Assembly: GCF_003113895.1 (NCBI RefSeq)
Contig: NZ_BDUD01000002.1
Location: 496,001 to 560,000 of the forward strand
DNA length: 64,000 nucleotides
Origin: Nostoc commune NIES-4072
Lineage (GTDB): Bacteria > Cyanobacteriota > Cyanobacteriia > Cyanobacteriales > Nostocaceae
Reading direction: 5' to 3'
Shown here: positions 28,652 to 36,420 of the stretch, one piece after another
Layout of the letters: every line of letters starts with the position of its first letter
Position numbering within the stretch: position 1 is the stretch's first letter
Notes under the pieces: generated by a model
What the model saw: only the letters and a program-made list of their open reading frames with translations
Databases searched by the model: none
Told to the model about the DNA's origin: nothing
Made by a program: the position numbers and the translations under genes

Positions 28652-28671
28652 GTAAAGTTAAGTTTGGTTAA

Positions 28672-30031
28672 CGGGACTTAAACAAAATAGAAGGAAAAAA
28701 TAGAGTATAATGCTTTGCTAGCATAGCTTTTACGTTGAAGTAAGACCCAATGAAAGAAACAACTCCCGCAGCCATGCCCCCGTGTTTTGAAAAATGGTGT
28801 CATCGCTTTGATGAAGCGTTTACTCATAAAGCCCAAAAAAGAGGTTTTAGGCACTATTTAGGGGGATTATTGGGGGAAAGCGAGAGAAAAAACCTGTCTC
28901 AACTCGCTTTGAATGCGATAGGAGTTGAATACCATCAATTGCACCACTTTTTAACTGAAGCACCTTGGTCTGACTCCAAGATCAATGAACTTCGATTAGA
29001 GATTATGAACCAGTGTAGTCAAACCAGAATTAGTCGAGGATTTAGCTTAATAATTGATGATTCTGGTCACAGAAAAAGCGGTAATTTTACTGATGGAGTG
29101 GGAAGGCAGTACATTGGAGAAATCGGCAAAACAGATAATGGCATAGTAGTGGTAACAACTCATTTATATGATGGACGAAAAAGCTTGCCATTAGATATAG
29201 AGTTATATCAGCACGCGAATTCTTTACCAGAAGGTAAACAAGATTCAGAATTTGAGAAAAAAACTGAACTAGCAATTAAGTTAATAGACAGAACTATAGA
29301 ACGGAAATATCAACCAGGAATTGTAATTATAGATGCTGGATATGGCAACAATACATCCTTTTTATTAGAGTTAGAAAAGAGACAATTAAAATACTTAGGA
29401 GGAGTAGCTAAAAATCGAAAAATAACTATTAATATATCAGAAAATATTCAACAAACATTAGGATAGATGAATTAGCACAGAGCTTACCTAAAGAAGCTTT
29501 CACAGAAATCCAATTAAATTTGGATAAACCTAGAATAGTATGGGTAGTAACTAGAGAAATAGAGATATCACAACTGAAAGGAAAGCGAAATATTGCCATC
29601 GTCATGAACGCTTCGACTTTCTCTGAAGCCACTGATATTGATTATTTTATCACCAATGTTTCTACATCAACTGTCACACCAGAATGGATAGTTAATACCT
29701 ATTCTCAAAGAAATTGGGTTGAAGTTTTTTATAGAGAAGCTAAGGGATGGCTGGGGCTAAAAGAATATCAAGTTCGGGATAAAAGAAGTCTACTTCGACA
29801 TTTTATCTTGGTTTTCTGTGCCTATACTTTTATTCTTTGGCATCAAATGACAGGAGGGTTGAGACGCAGGTGGGCAAACAAACCTTTGAACACCTTTACT
29901 GAAGCATTGGAAGCCTTTAGAACAGCTATGTCTTATCGTTTTTTTGATTGGTTAACCCATAACCGTGACGTATTTGCCGCTTATAAAGCTAGTTTAGGCT
30001 ACATTTGGGCTTAATTTTTGTTTAAGTCCCA
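28672..30031 (+). mobile_element. IS701-family element, full length, transposase frameshifted
   Basis: The ends are inverted repeats containing GGGACTTAAACAAAA (left, from 28673) and its complement (right, to 30030). TTAA flanks both sides (28668-28671 and 30032-30035), consistent with a 4-bp target duplication. Length is 1360 bp. The right half matches the fragment at 21147-21741. Sequence right of the element is a Tn3 fragment. Confidence 0.85.
28750..30014 (+). pseudogene. IS701-family transposase with a one-base frameshift
   Basis: The first part (28750-29466) has the DDE superfamily endonuclease start (IIDDSGHRKSG, then VIIDAGYGNN) and stops at 29466. The second part (from about 29462) continues in another frame (RIDELAQSLPKEAF, RNWVEVFYREAKGWLGL with the last catalytic Glu, to SLGYIWA). 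Comparison with the fragment at 21147 (ACGATTAGG) shows one base missing here (ACATTAGG). Together the two parts would make about 421 residues, the normal size. Probably inactive unless ribosomes shift. Confidence 0.8.
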
Positions 30032-30036
30032 TTAAG

Positions 30037-30195
30037 CCGAAGTTTTTCAAAAAATATGCGGTACGAGATACCACTCGCCGGGAGCATTTAGCAGAACTTC
30101 AGAAAGTTTTAGGCTATGACTCTATTGACAACTGTTTTCGGAATCACCGCTTATTTGACCCCACGGAACGTAGTTCAATGCGAGTATTGAGGTAA
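30037..30195 (+). pseudogene. Tn3-family transposase, N-terminal fragment
   Basis: Open frame PKFFKKYAVRDTTRREHLAE, then LQKVLGYDSI, resembles the N-terminal DUF4158 region of Tn3 TnpA, where RYAVRR.TR.EHLAELQ is usual. It is about 53 codons long and lies between the IS701 right end and the end of the YgjP remnant, with which it overlaps on the opposite strand. Confidence 0.55.
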
Positions 30196-30299
30196 TTTTT
30201 GCGAGTTTGCCAGTCTGGAATGATGGTTTCTAAGAGTTTGTAAAAGCTTGGGGAATGATTATGAATACGAATATGGCACAGTTCGTGGATAATTACATA

Positions 30300-32026
30300 G
30301 GGGTTGCTGAAAAAGTATGAAAAAGCAATCTTAAGGGTTGACTAGTTATTCAAGCAAAATCAAAGATAAGCTTTTCTTGTTTATAACTAATAAAATCATA
30401 ATTTTCAGTTATACGGAACTGCAAAAAAGGTGCAGTTTTCAAAAATAGACATAAAAAAGCATAAAACACCCGCGACAGGTGAGTAGAAAGATTCATCACT
30501 AGAAAAGTAATAGCAATTGCAGTTTCAGAAGTGTGGGAAAGTTTCGCCATCACTCGATTGAGGCTAAACCTTCTTTTAGCTTGCCCAAATTTTCCTTCAA
30601 TACAATTACGAATTCTCTCAGATTCTAAATCTTGTTTCTTTTTTTCTTTACTAACATTGGCTGGTGGTCTTCCCAAAGGAGGACCACTCATGATAATACC
30701 TCTTCCTTTGCACCAAGCTCTATTCTCTCTTGTGCGATAAATTTTATCTACATGAACCGATTCTGGATAATAGCCAGTATAGTTTTTATATGCTTCTACT
30801 TGTGATTTTAAGTCTCCTGATTCATTAAAATTATCCCAACTAATATGGTCTAAAAATACATACCCATCAAAATAACTAGCTGATAATTTTGCCCCAAATT
30901 CCACGGCTTTCCCAGCTTTTCCACGGACAATTGGGCGGATATGTGGTTGGCTTAAACTAACGATTCGGTCATCAATACTCTGTTTTTTATTTTCATACAA
31001 CCATAGTTGTTGACGATAAACTTCTACAACTACAAGCAACATTTTATATTGTTTAGTACTTAGTTTTTCTAGAGTTGCTCCCGATCTGATTAGCTGGTCA
31101 ATATGAGATAAGTTTCTTTTGATATATTGAAGCTGCTTTTTAATCGCTTTTTTCCTATCTTTTTGGGATACACGACGTTTTTTAGCGACTTCTAAGTAGT
31201 TTTTTCTCGCTATTTCCCGATAAGTCCTTGGTTTTTTCTCTAATGTACCTTTTATCTGTTCATAAAGAAGGTCTATTATTCGTTCTGTCTGTTTTCTTGC
31301 TTGATTTAATAGCTCGAAATCTGTTGGATAGCTGATGTCTGCTGGCGCACAAGTCGCATCTAATATTAATTTTCCCCGATTTTTCGGCGTGTTATCTTCT
31401 TTTTCTAATTCTTCTATTTTTTTTTGAGTTGATTCAGTTGATTCAGTTGATTCAGTTGCTAAAGTCGAAGATGTTGTCTCTAGCATCCTTTTAACAGTTT
31501 CTTGATTTACTTTGTTTACTAAGTCTGCACTAATTCTTTCACGAAAATGGACTAGCATAGATGGATCAAATGGAGCTTCATTAATATAAGATGATATTCC
31601 TATGAAGTACTGTAGATAAGGGTTTTCTTTAATTTGTTCTACTGTTTCTCTGTCGCTTATTCCTAGTTTTTCTTTGATTATTAATGCGCCTAATGCCACC
31701 CGAAATGATTTTGCTGGCGCTCCCATCTCTGCCGAAAAAAATGAAGAATATTCCTCTTCAAATTCCGCCCACGGTATTAAATCAGCCATAATTACCCAAC
31801 GATTATCTTCTGATAATTTTCCTTCAAACGGAAGTTCAAAGTTTTCTGGTGGGATTGTAGTTTGCTCCTGCTTTCGGTACATGGTTACTAATGACACACT
31901 TTAGTCCTGCTAGTCACGGTGATGCAAGGATTTTGGGTTATTTTACCCTCAACTCTTGCACCTGAATATCTTTCTTTGGTCTGATAATCTAGAGACTGTA
32001 ACCTTTTCTTTTTTTTCAGCAACCCC
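30300..32026 (-). mobile_element. IS5/IS1182-like insertion sequence, apparently intact
   Basis: 1727 bp bounded by GGGGTTGCTGAAAAA inverted repeats (30300-30314 and the complement ending at 32026). TACATA flanks both ends (30294-30299 and 32027-32032), a 6-bp target duplication. It carries one uninterrupted transposase gene. The clean duplication and intact gene suggest recent insertion into the YgjP gene. Confidence 0.9.
30350..31882 (-). CDS. IS5/IS1182-like transposase
   Basis: About 510 residues from the ATG at 31882 (MYRKQEQTT); a GTG at 31897 is an alternative. The N-terminal DUF772-type region (ALIIKEKLGISDRETVEQIK; PYLQYFIG) is followed by a DDE core: LILDATCAPADISYP holds the first Asp, HVDKIYRTRENRAWCKG the second, and IEGKFGQAKRRFSLNRV the last Glu. 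A Lys/Arg-rich coiled-coil insert (about 225-310) is typical of this large form. Serine-threonine-glutamate repeats (TESTEST, about 155) are a minor oddity. It appears functional. Confidence 0.88.
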   Translation of the reverse strand: MYRKQEQTTIPPENFELPFEGKLSEDNRWVIMADLIPWAEFEEEYSSFFSAEMGAPAKSFRVALGALIIKEKLGISDRETVEQIKENPYLQYFIGISSYINEAPFDPSMLVHFRERISADLVNKVNQETVKRMLETTSSTLATESTESTESTQKKIEELEKEDNTPKNRGKLILDATCAPADISYPTDFELLNQARKQTERIIDLLYEQIKGTLEKKPRTYREIARKNYLEVAKKRRVSQKDRKKAIKKQLQYIKRNLSHIDQLIRSGATLEKLSTKQYKMLLVVVEVYRQQLWLYENKKQSIDDRIVSLSQPHIRPIVRGKAGKAVEFGAKLSASYFDGYVFLDHISWDNFNESGDLKSQVEAYKNYTGYYPESVHVDKIYRTRENRAWCKGRGIIMSGPPLGRPPANVSKEKKKQDLESERIRNCIEGKFGQAKRRFSLNRVMAKLSHTSETAIAITFLVMNLSTHLSRVFYAFLCLFLKTAPFLQFRITENYDFISYKQEKLIFDFA

Positions 32027-32505
32027 TACATAGTCAATGCAATCTTTTGGGGCGCTGACCAGCAAAGGGTTGAGTATTATCTTACCTTCCTTGGTACAGC
32101 TTCCCCAGCGTTTGTGCATGGTGCGTAGCTCAAACCCTCGCTCATGTTGAATTCCGTATTGGGCTACTAGCCGGATGCAATGCTGGTAACGTTCCAAATA
32201 TATCTGTTGTGCGCGTTCTCTGTACCAGCGCTTGACTAAATTTTCTACCTGCTTGCTGTTTTCTCTTTGATGAGTGCTGACTTCTAATTTACCGTGCCAA
32301 AGTCGCACAGTTTCCTGATTACTTTCAATTACTTTTAAGCGGTATTGTCTGCCCAGATAGCGATACCCCTCTCCAGAAACATATTCCAGGGCGGGTAATG
32401 TAGGGGCGTATTGGGCGAATTGCCGTTGCTGCTTGGTTATCCATCTTCCACGGTTGCTAACTCTAGTCTGGATAGCTTCTAGGGGTGAATTATGGGGGGC
32501 TTTAA

Positions 32506-32680
32506 CCCGGATTTCTCACAAAGGTTTAAACGAGTAGCCCAAAACGCTTATGCCACTTAGACTTGAGATAAAATACGCCGTTCACATATTGTTGTGATTC
32601 GTGCAGTGTCTAAAACGCTCAAAATCTAAGCCTGATAAAGGTTTGGTAATAGCGATCGCACCGCTTGTGAGAAATGCGGG
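32506..32680. repeat. 175-bp MITE (family A), copy 1, in YgjP gene
   Basis: The ends are CCCGGATTTCTCACAA and TTGTGAGAAATGCGGG, near-perfect inverted repeats. TTTAA lies directly on each side (32501-32505, 32681-32685). No coding capacity. A second, inverted copy of the same length lies at 34555-34729. The insertion splits the YgjP coding sequence at VVVK/APHNS. Confidence 0.9.
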
Positions 32681-32769
32681 TTTAACTACAACGCTACTGT
32701 CTGGGTGGACTTCAATGCCCAGAGTTTTGCGATCGCTGTATTCAAGCACAAACAAAATTGACTTCACTG

Positions 32770-32981
32770 AAAGCGTGAGTTTGTCCCCGGTGTTGAATTT
32801 GATTTAGTTTGCGAAGTTGGGTTGTGAGGATTTCTTCTAGAACAATCTTAGAACGTTTTCCCCCACGTTTGGCTAGGGCTGACTGTGGTGTGAGATATTC
32901 ATAGCCCATGTTTTGCAGAAGAGTAAGGGCTGGAAGTTGGGAGATGATATTTTCTAGCCAGTCACTTGGGGATAGGTTCAT
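32770..32981 (-). pseudogene. Type I restriction subunit R (HsdR), N-terminal fragment
   Basis: The frame starts MNLSPSDWLENIISQLPAL and contains LLQNMGYEYLTPQSALAKRG, then VVLEEILTTQL-type residues and NQIQHRGQTHAFSE, the usual HsdR start. Normal HsdR is about 1000 residues; here about 65 remain before the sequence passes into the YgjP gene. A deletion fused hsdR to ygjP. The DUF3368 toxin ends 12 bp upstream. Confidence 0.75.
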
Positions 32982-32993
32982 TGTCAGATTGTT

Positions 32994-33479
32994 TTAAATT
33001 TCTCTTGCTGTAATTAGAGCATAATCATAAATTTTTGGGCTGATTCTTGTTCCTTTACTGATTAAATCATCTAAAATATACTTGACATTATCAATCAATT
33101 CTTGCTCTTTTGCTAAAATAATCACTCCAACTAAACCAATAATTGGCAAGCCTCTACTAATAGCAACTTTTCTCCCAGCTTTTTCATCAATTAAAAGTTG
33201 ATCTGCTTTTAATTCTTCTGCCAAAATAATTGCCGAACATTCTCCTAAATCCAAGTCGGTTTCTAATTGTAATTGTTCAATGAGTTGGTTATTACTTATA
33301 GAAAGAACTTCTAGCCATAAGGCTGATTTTACAGCTAAAACTGCGGGATGATCCCCCGTTGTTAATTCTGCATAGACTTGTTGAGGAATTATTACTCTAC
33401 CAAAAACAGCCTGAAGCAAGTCTAATCTACCAACTTTAGAAAGTTCACTTAATGGGGTTGTATCTGAGACAACAATCAT
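32994..33479 (-). CDS. DUF3368 PIN-like toxin
   Basis: 161 residues starting MIVVSDTTPLSELSKVGRLD. PIN-type acidic residues are visible at VSDTTPL (Asp), DLGECSAIILAEE (Glu) and LLIDEKAGRKVA (Asp/Glu), with the strand IPQQVYAEL between. DUF3368 proteins are ribonuclease toxins usually paired with a UPF0175 antitoxin, which is the gene just upstream, overlapping by ATGA. A product of this type can stabilise a plasmid or a restriction locus. Confidence 0.88.
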   Translation of the reverse strand: MIVVSDTTPLSELSKVGRLDLLQAVFGRVIIPQQVYAELTTGDHPAVLAVKSALWLEVLSISNNQLIEQLQLETDLDLGECSAIILAEELKADQLLIDEKAGRKVAISRGLPIIGLVGVIILAKEQELIDNVKYILDDLISKGTRISPKIYDYALITAREI

Positions 33480-33754
33480 AGATTATTGCCTTGTAATTTC
33501 ACTTTTGCTTGATTAACTTCTTGCTGAAATTCCTCTAAAGTCATACTATCGTCAAATAGGGATATTTCATGCTTAGACATTAAATCTATTACGTCTAGTC
33601 TAGGAATTCCTAGTAATTGACTAGCCTTACCACTGCTAATTTCTCCATATTTAAGTAGAGTCATCACATAAGCTTCTTTGGCTTTAGTTTCTGCTTCTTT
33701 TCTAATGGTATTATTAACAGAATGAACGGGAATATTAAATTCTACTTTAGTCAT
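33476..33754 (-). CDS. UPF0175 antitoxin
   Basis: 92 residues. The centre GEISSGKASQLLGIPRLDVIDLM is the UPF0175 helix-turn-helix, and the end (TLEEFQQEVNQAKVKL) is the toxin-binding tail. It precedes and overlaps the DUF3368 toxin by 4 bp, the normal translationally coupled arrangement. The promoter must lie in 33755-33800; the gene should autoregulate the pair. Confidence 0.88.
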   Translation of the reverse strand: MTKVEFNIPVHSVNNTIRKEAETKAKEAYVMTLLKYGEISSGKASQLLGIPRLDVIDLMSKHEISLFDDSMTLEEFQQEVNQAKVKLQGNNL

Positions 33755-34166
33755 AATTCCAGAATATTTTCTTTGTAATGTTTCATTTTCAACAGGGTTG
33801 ATATTATATAATATATCGTTTTTCTATCGGCTAAAGTCGAGTTATTCGGCGATTCCAACTAGTCAATTTTACTACGGTAGTATCAAGTGTACACGGTTAA
33901 TAATGCTTATGCCTCCTGACAGGACTTTAGACTGCACAAATAATCAATCCGTTTCCAAGCGATCGCAGCTTGCCTTGGAGAACAACTCAAGCCATAAGCA
34001 CGACGGGCATCATAATCACCCTTGATTCCCTTGTTCCCTTCTCTTCTCTACGAGAGGCTGCGCCAACGAGACGCACTCACGTTCGGTCACTTTCTGTGGG
34101 AGGAGGCAGTATTCCCTTCTGCCTTCAGCAAGAACTGCCCTCTGCTTTTCTTGATAACTTCTGGGT
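33755..34166. other. Intergenic stretch with Nostoc repeat
   Basis: No gene seen. TTCTCTACGAGAGGCTGCGC followed by CAACGAGACGC (34047-34077) is the reverse of the dispersed repeat found in gene B and in the histidine kinase. The antitoxin promoter should lie at the left end. Confidence 0.4.
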
Positions 34167-34520
34167 TTAGAACGGTTCAAAACAGTCATAGGTTCTTTGA
34201 CAGATTATCTTGCCATCCTCAAATTCGATAAACTGTGCAAAATAAGCTTTCATCTTTCCTCCGGCAGGAGTTTGCCCGATTGGAACAGCAATTTCTGCTG
34301 TCCATATTGTTTCTAAAATTACTGTGTTACCAGCAACATAAGACTTTTGAATGTCATAATTCTGACTTATCAGAACTGATTTACCTCTAAGAGTTGCTTC
34401 CTTTAAATCGAAAAGATTTCTTGTTGCTCCTTCAGGAAATAGGCGATTAGGGTATTCTATTTGCTTTACTGACTCAGAATAATAAATAGCAAGTTCATCC
34501 CCTGTTTTACCTTCTGCAAT
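34167..34520 (-). pseudogene. NTF2/SnoaL-like protein, N-terminus lost
   Basis: The native part reads DELAIYYSESVKQIEYPN, then FPEGATRNLFDLKEA, SYVAGNTVILETIWTAEI and FAQFIEFEDGKIICQRTYDC. This matches the last three quarters of a SnoaL-like (nuclear transport factor 2 fold) protein of about 130 residues. The open frame continues upstream to 34634, but that part is MITE A and an IS-end-like direct repeat, so the N-terminal helix is missing. Probably not functional. Confidence 0.65.
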
Positions 34521-34554
34521 ATCGAATGGCACTAAGAAAAGCCAAAACGCTTGT

Positions 34555-34729
34555 CCCGCATTTCTCACAAGCGGTGCGATCGCTATTACCAAACCTTTAT
34601 CAGGCTTAGATTTTGAGCGTTTTAGACACTGCACGAATCACAACAATATGTGAACGGCGTATTTTATCTCAAGTCTAAGTGGCATAAGCGTTTTGGGCTA
34701 CTCGTTTAAACCTTTGTGAGAAATCCGGG
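34555..34729. repeat. 175-bp MITE (family A), copy 2
   Basis: Same length and nearly the same sequence as the copy at 32506-32680, in opposite orientation. Ends are CCCGCATTTCTCACAA and TTGTGAGAAATCCGGG. TTGT lies on both sides (34551-34554, 34730-34733), consistent with a short target duplication. The AT-rich 34730-34995 region to its right shows no gene. Confidence 0.88.
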
Positions 34730-34995
34730 TTGTGTATTAAGCAGTTTGCAACTGCTTTCGTCAGCAATTCTCATTTTGAAAACAAAAGAAGATAAAATCC
34801 TCTTCTTTACATAGAAAACTTCTATCTAATTATGATTTTTTGAAAGATAATCATGATAATTAACTGAAGAGAAATAATTTTAAATATCTGCCCATTAAAA
34901 AATAGATTTTAACTTATAAATATAGCTGAAATTCCGACCTTTTTTGTAAGTTCTCTCAATTAATAATCTTTACCTCCCCTCGAATTTTGACATTT

Positions 34996-35268
34996 TTAAC
35001 TAGAATTTCCTTTTGTGAGCGGGATATATTCGGCAAGAATAAATAAGAAAAACTCCGACCAACTTTTAAACCAAATAAATTTTAATAAGGTACGAATATC
35101 ATTAAAAAAACTAGTCCGAGTTGCTAATAGCTCACGAACTTTTTGATAAGTATAATTAACTAAATCTAAAACAGTATGGAATAAAAAAGCTAGTAAATTT
35201 AAAGACAATAAAAATTCGCACAGATGATTTTGACCATGACCGAATGGCACTAAGAAAAGCCGAAACAC
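34996..35268 (-). pseudogene. Transposase C-terminal fragment (family uncertain)
   Basis: The frame reads FGHGQNHLCEFLLSLNLLAF, then FHTVLDLVNYTYQKVREL and FFNDIRTLLKFIWFKSW, which resembles the helical end of DDE transposases that carry NFGHG..NL. The upstream two thirds are absent. The first residues overlap the direct repeat at 35241. Confidence 0.45.
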
Positions 35269-35275
35269 TTGCGGG

Positions 35276-35737
35276 TTAAGCAGTTTGCAATTGGTTTCGT
35301 AATTCGTGCCGAGGTTTCGTCATTAAAGGGTAAGCTTTCGGGCGACGTTTACGAACTCGTGGTTCACTTCTTGCGGGGCGATCGCTGACAGGCTTGTGGG
35401 CAATAACTTTTAGTAAAGTACGATAAATTCGCTGACGTTTTGTTGAAGTTGCGGCTAACAGTTCGGGAATAAAGTTAATTAAATGATGTCGAGTACCTTG
35501 AAGTGATAAACGGTTTGGAGGAGTATTGTAAGTAGTCCCAGCCGACCACATTAAGCTCCGAAGTAAATTGTAAGCCAGTAAATAAATATGAATTTCTTTG
35601 CGGATCATTGAAGGAGTTTTACATCGTAAGATATCCATACCCAAGGTAGTTTTTATATGTCTCAAATCCAATTCAACATCCCAACGTTTACCGTAAAGTC
35701 CAACAATTTCGAGAGTAGAATAAGTTGCTTTATTTAA
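35276..35737 (-). pseudogene. IS4-family transposase, C-terminal fragment
   Basis: The frame from about 35737 reads ATYSTLEIVGLYGKRWDVEL, then DLRHIKTTLGMDILRCKTP and YLLAYNLLRSLMW. The WDVELDLRHIK segment holds the last catalytic Glu of IS4 transposases. The N-terminal two thirds are missing. The 5' side abuts a 33-bp tandem duplication at 35758-35823. Confidence 0.75.
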
Positions 35738-35757
35738 AAGATTCGCCTTTAGACCTT

Positions 35758-35823
35758 ATATTTTCCGAATCTAAAGTTTTGTAACAAAATATATTTTCCG
35801 AATCTAAAGTTTTGTAACAAAAT
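35758..35823. repeat. 33-bp perfect tandem duplication
   Basis: The unit beginning ATATTTTCCGAATCTAAAGT and ending GTAACAAAAT occurs twice, at 35758-35790 and 35791-35823, without mismatch. It lies between the IS4 fragment and the aroF remnant, so it could affect the promoter of the latter. Confidence 0.95.
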
Positions 35824-35958
35824 CCAAATTTTGCAGAAAAGCCCACCTAAAAAAGCTGATAGATAAAGAGAAGTACTTCACTACCTTTGATTTTGCCACT
35901 CTCCAAATGTACGGAGCTTTTTCAGAAATCAAATATTAGTCCTATATCAGGAAAAACA

Positions 35959-36408
35959 ATGACAAAGATTTTGGTTACAGCACGGCGAGTTAAAGCAGCA
36001 GGAGCGCAGTTTTTACGAGGAGGAGGATACAAACCCCGCACGTCACCCTATGCTTTTCAAGGTCATGGTGAAAGTGCTTTAGAGTTATTAGCTTTAGCTC
36101 GAGAAGCTACAGGCTTAGGGATTATTACAGAAGTCATGGATACAGCAGACTTAGACAAGGTAGCTAAAGTGGCAGATATAATCCAAATTGGCGCTCGTAA
36201 TATGCAGAATTTTTCCTTGCTCAAGAAAGTAGGAGCGACAGGTAAGCCAGTACTGTTAAAGCGCGGACTTGCAGCCACAATTGAAGATTGGTTTATGTCA
36301 GAGGATAATCCCAATGTGATTTTGTGTGAGCGGGGAATTCGGACTTTTGACCGCCAATATACACGGAATACCCTGGATATATCTGCAATCCGCAAAAGCT
36401 ATCGTTGA
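35959..36408 (+). pseudogene. aroF: 3-deoxy-7-phosphoheptulonate synthase fragment (AroF type Ibeta)
   Basis: From the ATG at 35959 the frame has [20 protein letters not shown], then [52 protein letters not shown] and [14 protein letters not shown]. These are core motifs of type I DAHP synthase, the first enzyme of the shikimate pathway. A normal protein is about 340-360 residues; here the N-terminal third and the last ~90 residues (with the PSHGTG metal-binding motif) are missing, and about six residues are deleted after EDWFMS. It should lack activity. It lies 12 bp upstream of the response regulator gene, so it may be a relic whose promoter now serves that gene. Confidence 0.75.
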
Positions 36409-36420
36409 GTAGTAGTGTTT

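Larger units (their letters stand above)
26509..28671. other. 2.1-kb non-coding region with repeats and gene debris
   Basis: No intact gene is visible. It holds the second CAGTAGACCG pair, the receiver fragment, a Nostoc short repeat (27023-27051), a 33-bp direct repeat with one mismatch (27292-27324 and 27899-27931, core CTGCTCGGTTAAGCATT), a polypyrimidine tract (about 27368-27410) and a hairpin at 28422-28448. It lies between the RTX remnant and the full IS701 element. Confidence 0.6.
30144..32767 (-). pseudogene. YgjP/M48-like metallopeptidase gene split by an IS and a MITE
   Basis: Three minus-strand pieces make one protein. Piece 1 (32767-32681) reads LFVLEYSDRKTLGIEVHP, then SSVVVK. 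Piece 2 (32505-32027) reads KAPHNSPLEAIQTRV, then YVSGEGYRYLGRQYRLKV, RWGSCTKEGKIILNP and CIDYV. Piece 3 (30299-30144) reads VIIHELCHIRIHNHS, then ETIIPDWQTRKNYLNTRIEL. Removing the 175-bp MITE with one TTAAA and the IS with one TATGTA restores VVVKAPHNS and IDYVIIHELCH without any base change. The zinc motif HELCH, the third ligand region and RWGSC are intact. YgjP-type proteins (DUF45) are often encoded beside type I restriction genes, which fits the hsdR fragment just upstream. The native start is probably lost in the hsdR fusion. Confidence 0.85.
34523..35302. repeat. Diverged direct repeats flanking an IS remnant
   Basis: The unit CGAATGGCACTAAGAAAAGC occurs at 34523 and at 35241, and TTAAGCAGTTTGCAA at 34737 and 35276. 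In the second location the two units are nearly adjacent; in the first they are separated by MITE A. The second location therefore looks like an unoccupied version of the first. Confidence 0.6.

Noticed and set aside
34167..34634. 155-residue protein as one intact gene
   Set aside because: The first ~35 residues come from the MITE and a direct repeat, so only the NTF2-like part is genuine.
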